Shown piece after piece: positions 61,992 through 64,000 of a stretch of 64,000 bases of DNA (position 1 is its first letter; every line of letters begins with the position of its first letter). The stretch covers positions 52,044 through 116,043 of the forward strand of contig PEAM01000012.1 in the NCBI GenBank assembly GCA_002753565.1, in the 5' to 3' direction. The notes under the pieces are model-generated. The model had not been told where the DNA came from and did no database searches. It saw only the letters and a list, made by a program, of their open reading frames with translations. The position numbers were made by a program, and so were the translations under genes. The DNA comes from Magnetococcales bacterium (GTDB lineage Bacteria > Pseudomonadota > Magnetococcia > Magnetococcales > JADFYX01).

Positions 61992-62720
61992 ATGAATGAA
62001 GAGTTTGTTGACGATCAAGCGGCTTATTTGACAGAAGAAACCATCCCAACATTTCGGGTATGGTCAGCGGCAGGTGCAATGAAATCCAAGAGAAGTCTTA
62101 AAGAAAGTGGTCGTGGACATGCGGCCCGTAAATGGAAGTTGCGTGAGTTGGTGGCAGGATGCGGAACGTCTCGGATTGCTAGAGCACTTGGATTGAATGT
62201 AAAAACGGTAGTGGAAATTTTCGACCACTTCCTTATGGAAGAGATGGTTCGTTGGCACTTCGCATCAGAGGCACTAAAAGACCCAACGGTACTCCCCAAC
62301 ACTAAAGAACCATTCTGCTCAGCCAAGCCAACGGATATTCACCTATCGGTTATCAACGGTGGGCTTGTAATCGTCGAAGCCCAAGACCCAAAAATGTTCT
62401 CACCACTTGAGGGGAAAAACTGGTTTCCGGTTGCAAGGCTGGCAGGGAACAGTAAGAAAATTCCAACCAAGTACATGCTCTTGAGTACTGAGAGAAAAGA
62501 CGGGAAGAACATGCGGTTCACAAAAGAAGCGATTGAAGGGGGGGTGGATAAGGTTATCTGTCACCTCAAAGAGAATCCGCAATCTGTCCGGTCTGTCAAT
62601 CTCCAACTGGTACTGCGTACCGTAGCGAAAGAGGTGTTAGGCAAGCTGGAGACCATGAAGAGGGCCAAGAAATATATCGAAGCGGCGAAGAGTCAGCCAG
62701 CTCAGGAGATGGCCCAATGA
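61992..62720 (+). CDS. HTH-containing protein of the mobile region, function unknown
   Basis: A 242-residue protein with a predicted helix-turn-helix near residues 50-80 (GCGTSRIARALGLNVKTVVE) behind a short acidic N-terminus. The remainder (about 95-242) is a mixed alpha/beta region ending in a Lys-rich helix, and I recognise no family. The ATG follows AGGGTT. It is followed by a four-base overlap with the next gene and then the HUH replication protein, so these three look like one operon. It may regulate replication or copy number, but that is a guess from position. Confidence 0.65.
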   Translation: MNEEFVDDQAAYLTEETIPTFRVWSAAGAMKSKRSLKESGRGHAARKWKLRELVAGCGTSRIARALGLNVKTVVEIFDHFLMEEMVRWHFASEALKDPTVLPNTKEPFCSAKPTDIHLSVINGGLVIVEAQDPKMFSPLEGKNWFPVARLAGNSKKIPTKYMLLSTERKDGKNMRFTKEAIEGGVDKVICHLKENPQSVRSVNLQLVLRTVAKEVLGKLETMKRAKKYIEAAKSQPAQEMAQ

Positions 62721-62953
62721 TTGACCCAGCAATGCAACCCCACGTCCGCCCCGTCTCAGATAGAGACCTGAGCCGGTTCCTTGGCTATGTCCAACCGACC
62801 CGCCAGGAGATCCACGCACAGCACCCGGTTTGCGGTCTGTTCGTGTCCATTATCAAAGGTGCGGACTTATCGGTAACGATGCCTACGGCCCGTTGTGGTC
62901 AGCCGATGGACTGTGTAGACGGCAGCGGTTGTCCAAGTGGTAGCCTGAACTGA
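62717..62953 (+). CDS. Small Cys-containing protein, function unknown
   Basis: A 78-residue protein beginning at an ATG that overlaps the previous stop (ATGA). It has four cysteines, one near residue 39 and three at the end (ARCGQPMDCVDGSGCPSG), possibly a metal or disulfide site. No known family. Translational coupling on the left and two bases to the next start on the right support it as a real gene. Confidence 0.6.
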   Translation: MIDPAMQPHVRPVSDRDLSRFLGYVQPTRQEIHAQHPVCGLFVSIIKGADLSVTMPTARCGQPMDCVDGSGCPSGSLN

Positions 62954-62954
62954 T

Positions 62955-64000
62955 ATGACCACCAGCCCATCATTAGAGATTGTAAAGTATACCAATTCCG
63001 GTGTCGTCGTGAAGACGGAACCGGGTTGGTTCGTGCGGTCACTGATGAGCAAACCGGTCAAAACAATTCCAAACAGGCCAGTTTCAGCACGCCACAAAAA
63101 TACGAATATTGTTGAAAATGCAAGTAGTTGGAGTGTAGACCGAAAGAGTGCCGCACTGGTTAGCCAGTATAATACCTATACAGACCTTCCCCCTTCATAC
63201 GATTTACCCCAAAGGAGGCACCTCAACAGAAAATCAAAATTCATGTTTGAATCATTCTCATCCATGGTGCTAGCAAAGGAGGAAGGTCGAACCGCTATGG
63301 CAATAAGCTTCAACCTGAGTCCAGCCAGGGCAATGGAGATCCTTGAAGGCAAAGCGGGCTTGAAAGAGATCTGTCCGGCGTTCTTAAAGATATTGACCAA
63401 ACATTTAAAAAGAAGGATAGATTTAATTCTTGGCTTGGAGATGTGGATTGAGTCAGGCCATAGCAGCCATGGCAGGCCGCACCTGCACTGCATAGTTCTT
63501 CTTGATTTTGAAGAAGAAAAAGCTTTTAGAAGAGCGGTCAGAGAGTTCAACAAAGACCTGTCCGGCATTCCTAACCCGAATATCTTCAAGCAGAACGAGT
63601 GTACCATCAAAAAAATGATGGGCATGGGCTGGGCTACTTACATTTCAAAACACACAGCCCATACTCGGAGATTTGGTTTTAAAACGAAAGATACAATTTT
63701 CGTTACAAGATCAATCGCTAAAAGAGCAGAAGAGATTTTTAACCAGCGGAAGAGAGCAGCACCCGCAAAGGCGGCAGACCGATCCGGTTCGGTACTGTCG
63801 ATTGCAAACCATTCAACGACACAAAACAATTCAAACACTGCAACAAAAACAATCACTTCATCAAGTGCGGCCAGAAGGACAGCGCTGTTATCAGCGTATC
63901 CAGCACGCCAACAAATCAATCATTCATCAAAGAAATCTCATAACGTTTTGCCCTTTTTTTCTCAAACAAAAGGCGGATCAGTAAGCCAACGTCTCTGCCT
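62955..64000 (+). CDS. HUH-type replication initiator, partial at right edge
   Basis: An uninterrupted frame from ATG 62955 to the last base, 348 full codons with no stop, so the C-terminus is missing. The three motifs of rolling-circle Rep proteins appear in order: motif 1 AISFNLSP (116-123), motif 2 RPHLHCIVLLD (174-184, His176 and His178 binding metal) and motif 3 WATYISKH (226-233, candidate nucleophile Tyr229 with Lys232 three residues on). The tail after residue 265 is Ala/Ser/Thr/Asn-rich. Such enzymes nick single-stranded origins in small plasmids, phages and some transposons. A single catalytic Tyr fits plasmid- or phage-type Rep more than IS91 (two Tyr). The start is uncertain, since no strong ribosome binding site precedes it and ATG 63243 is a downstream option. 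Confidence 0.75.
   Translation, partial: MTTSPSLEIVKYTNSGVVVKTEPGWFVRSLMSKPVKTIPNRPVSARHKNTNIVENASSWSVDRKSAALVSQYNTYTDLPPSYDLPQRRHLNRKSKFMFESFSSMVLAKEEGRTAMAISFNLSPARAMEILEGKAGLKEICPAFLKILTKHLKRRIDLILGLEMWIESGHSSHGRPHLHCIVLLDFEEEKAFRRAVREFNKDLSGIPNPNIFKQNECTIKKMMGMGWATYISKHTAHTRRFGFKTKDTIFVTRSIAKRAEEIFNQRKRAAPAKAADRSGSVLSIANHSTTQNNSNTATKTITSSSAARRTALLSAYPARQQINHSSKKSHNVLPFFSQTKGGSVSQRLC

Overview
The window is a gene-dense stretch of a Gram-negative proteobacterial chromosome. It carries System I cytochrome c maturation genes, bamD, lapA-lapB, ihfB, a long-form hisG, an oxaloacetate-decarboxylase-type sodium pump and a polar-flagellum regulatory block (flhA-flhF-flhG-fliA). Together with hpnE and GC-rich intergenic hairpin repeats, this fits a marine-type, deep-branching alphaproteobacterium-like lineage such as the Magnetococcales. 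That placement is my inference from memory and no marker was compared. I see no rRNA, tRNA or CRISPR array, and no magnetosome genes.

Layout. 1-2.3 kb (minus): start of yidC, yidD, rnpA, rpmH (44 codons), def and a two-ACT-domain GcvR-like regulator. 2.4-9.5 kb (plus): a SPOR-domain protein, then ccmABCDEF and, after a 308-base gap, ccmGH. 9.7-14 kb: a HAD hydrolase, a LysR regulator, a five-heme cytochrome and a ribosome hibernation factor. 14-21.4 kb (minus): oadGAB, hisG, gph, hpt, metW, metX. 21.6-31.2 kb (plus): a di-heme cytochrome, hpnE, bamD, the aromatic amino acid run pheA-tyrA-aroA, then cmk-rpsA-ihfB. 31.4-40.7 kb (plus): lapA, lapB, a DUF2062 membrane protein, rpiB, glyA, the riboflavin operon ribD-ribE-ribBA-ribH, nusB and thiL. 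40.75-41.1 kb: an exact 180-bp-period tandem repeat. 41.3-48.7 kb (plus): flhA, flhF, flhG, fliA, a DUF2802-like protein, a FliK-like protein and a stand-alone FlhB C-terminal domain.

48.7-56.6 kb is the least ordinary chromosomal segment. It holds an alcohol dehydrogenase and a radical SAM/SPASM protein, followed by a minus-strand cluster of a TIGR04283-type glycosyltransferase, a second, unassigned radical SAM protein, a 62-residue protein and two tandem paralogues. The paralogues look like RelA/SpoT alarmone-synthetase domains with eroded catalytic residues, joined to a shared C-terminal domain I do not recognise. 56.7-60.1 kb returns to a thioredoxin-like protein, ftsY and a soluble lytic transglycosylase.

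From about 60.1 kb to the right edge the sequence becomes A/T-richer and plasmid- or phage-like. It holds a toxin-antitoxin pair, a serine resolvase with nested inverted repeats over its promoter, and a consensus-like promoter driving an HTH-containing unknown, a small Cys-containing protein and a long reading frame still open at base 64000. That last frame has the three motifs of a single-tyrosine HUH replication protein, so the window ends inside a mobile element.
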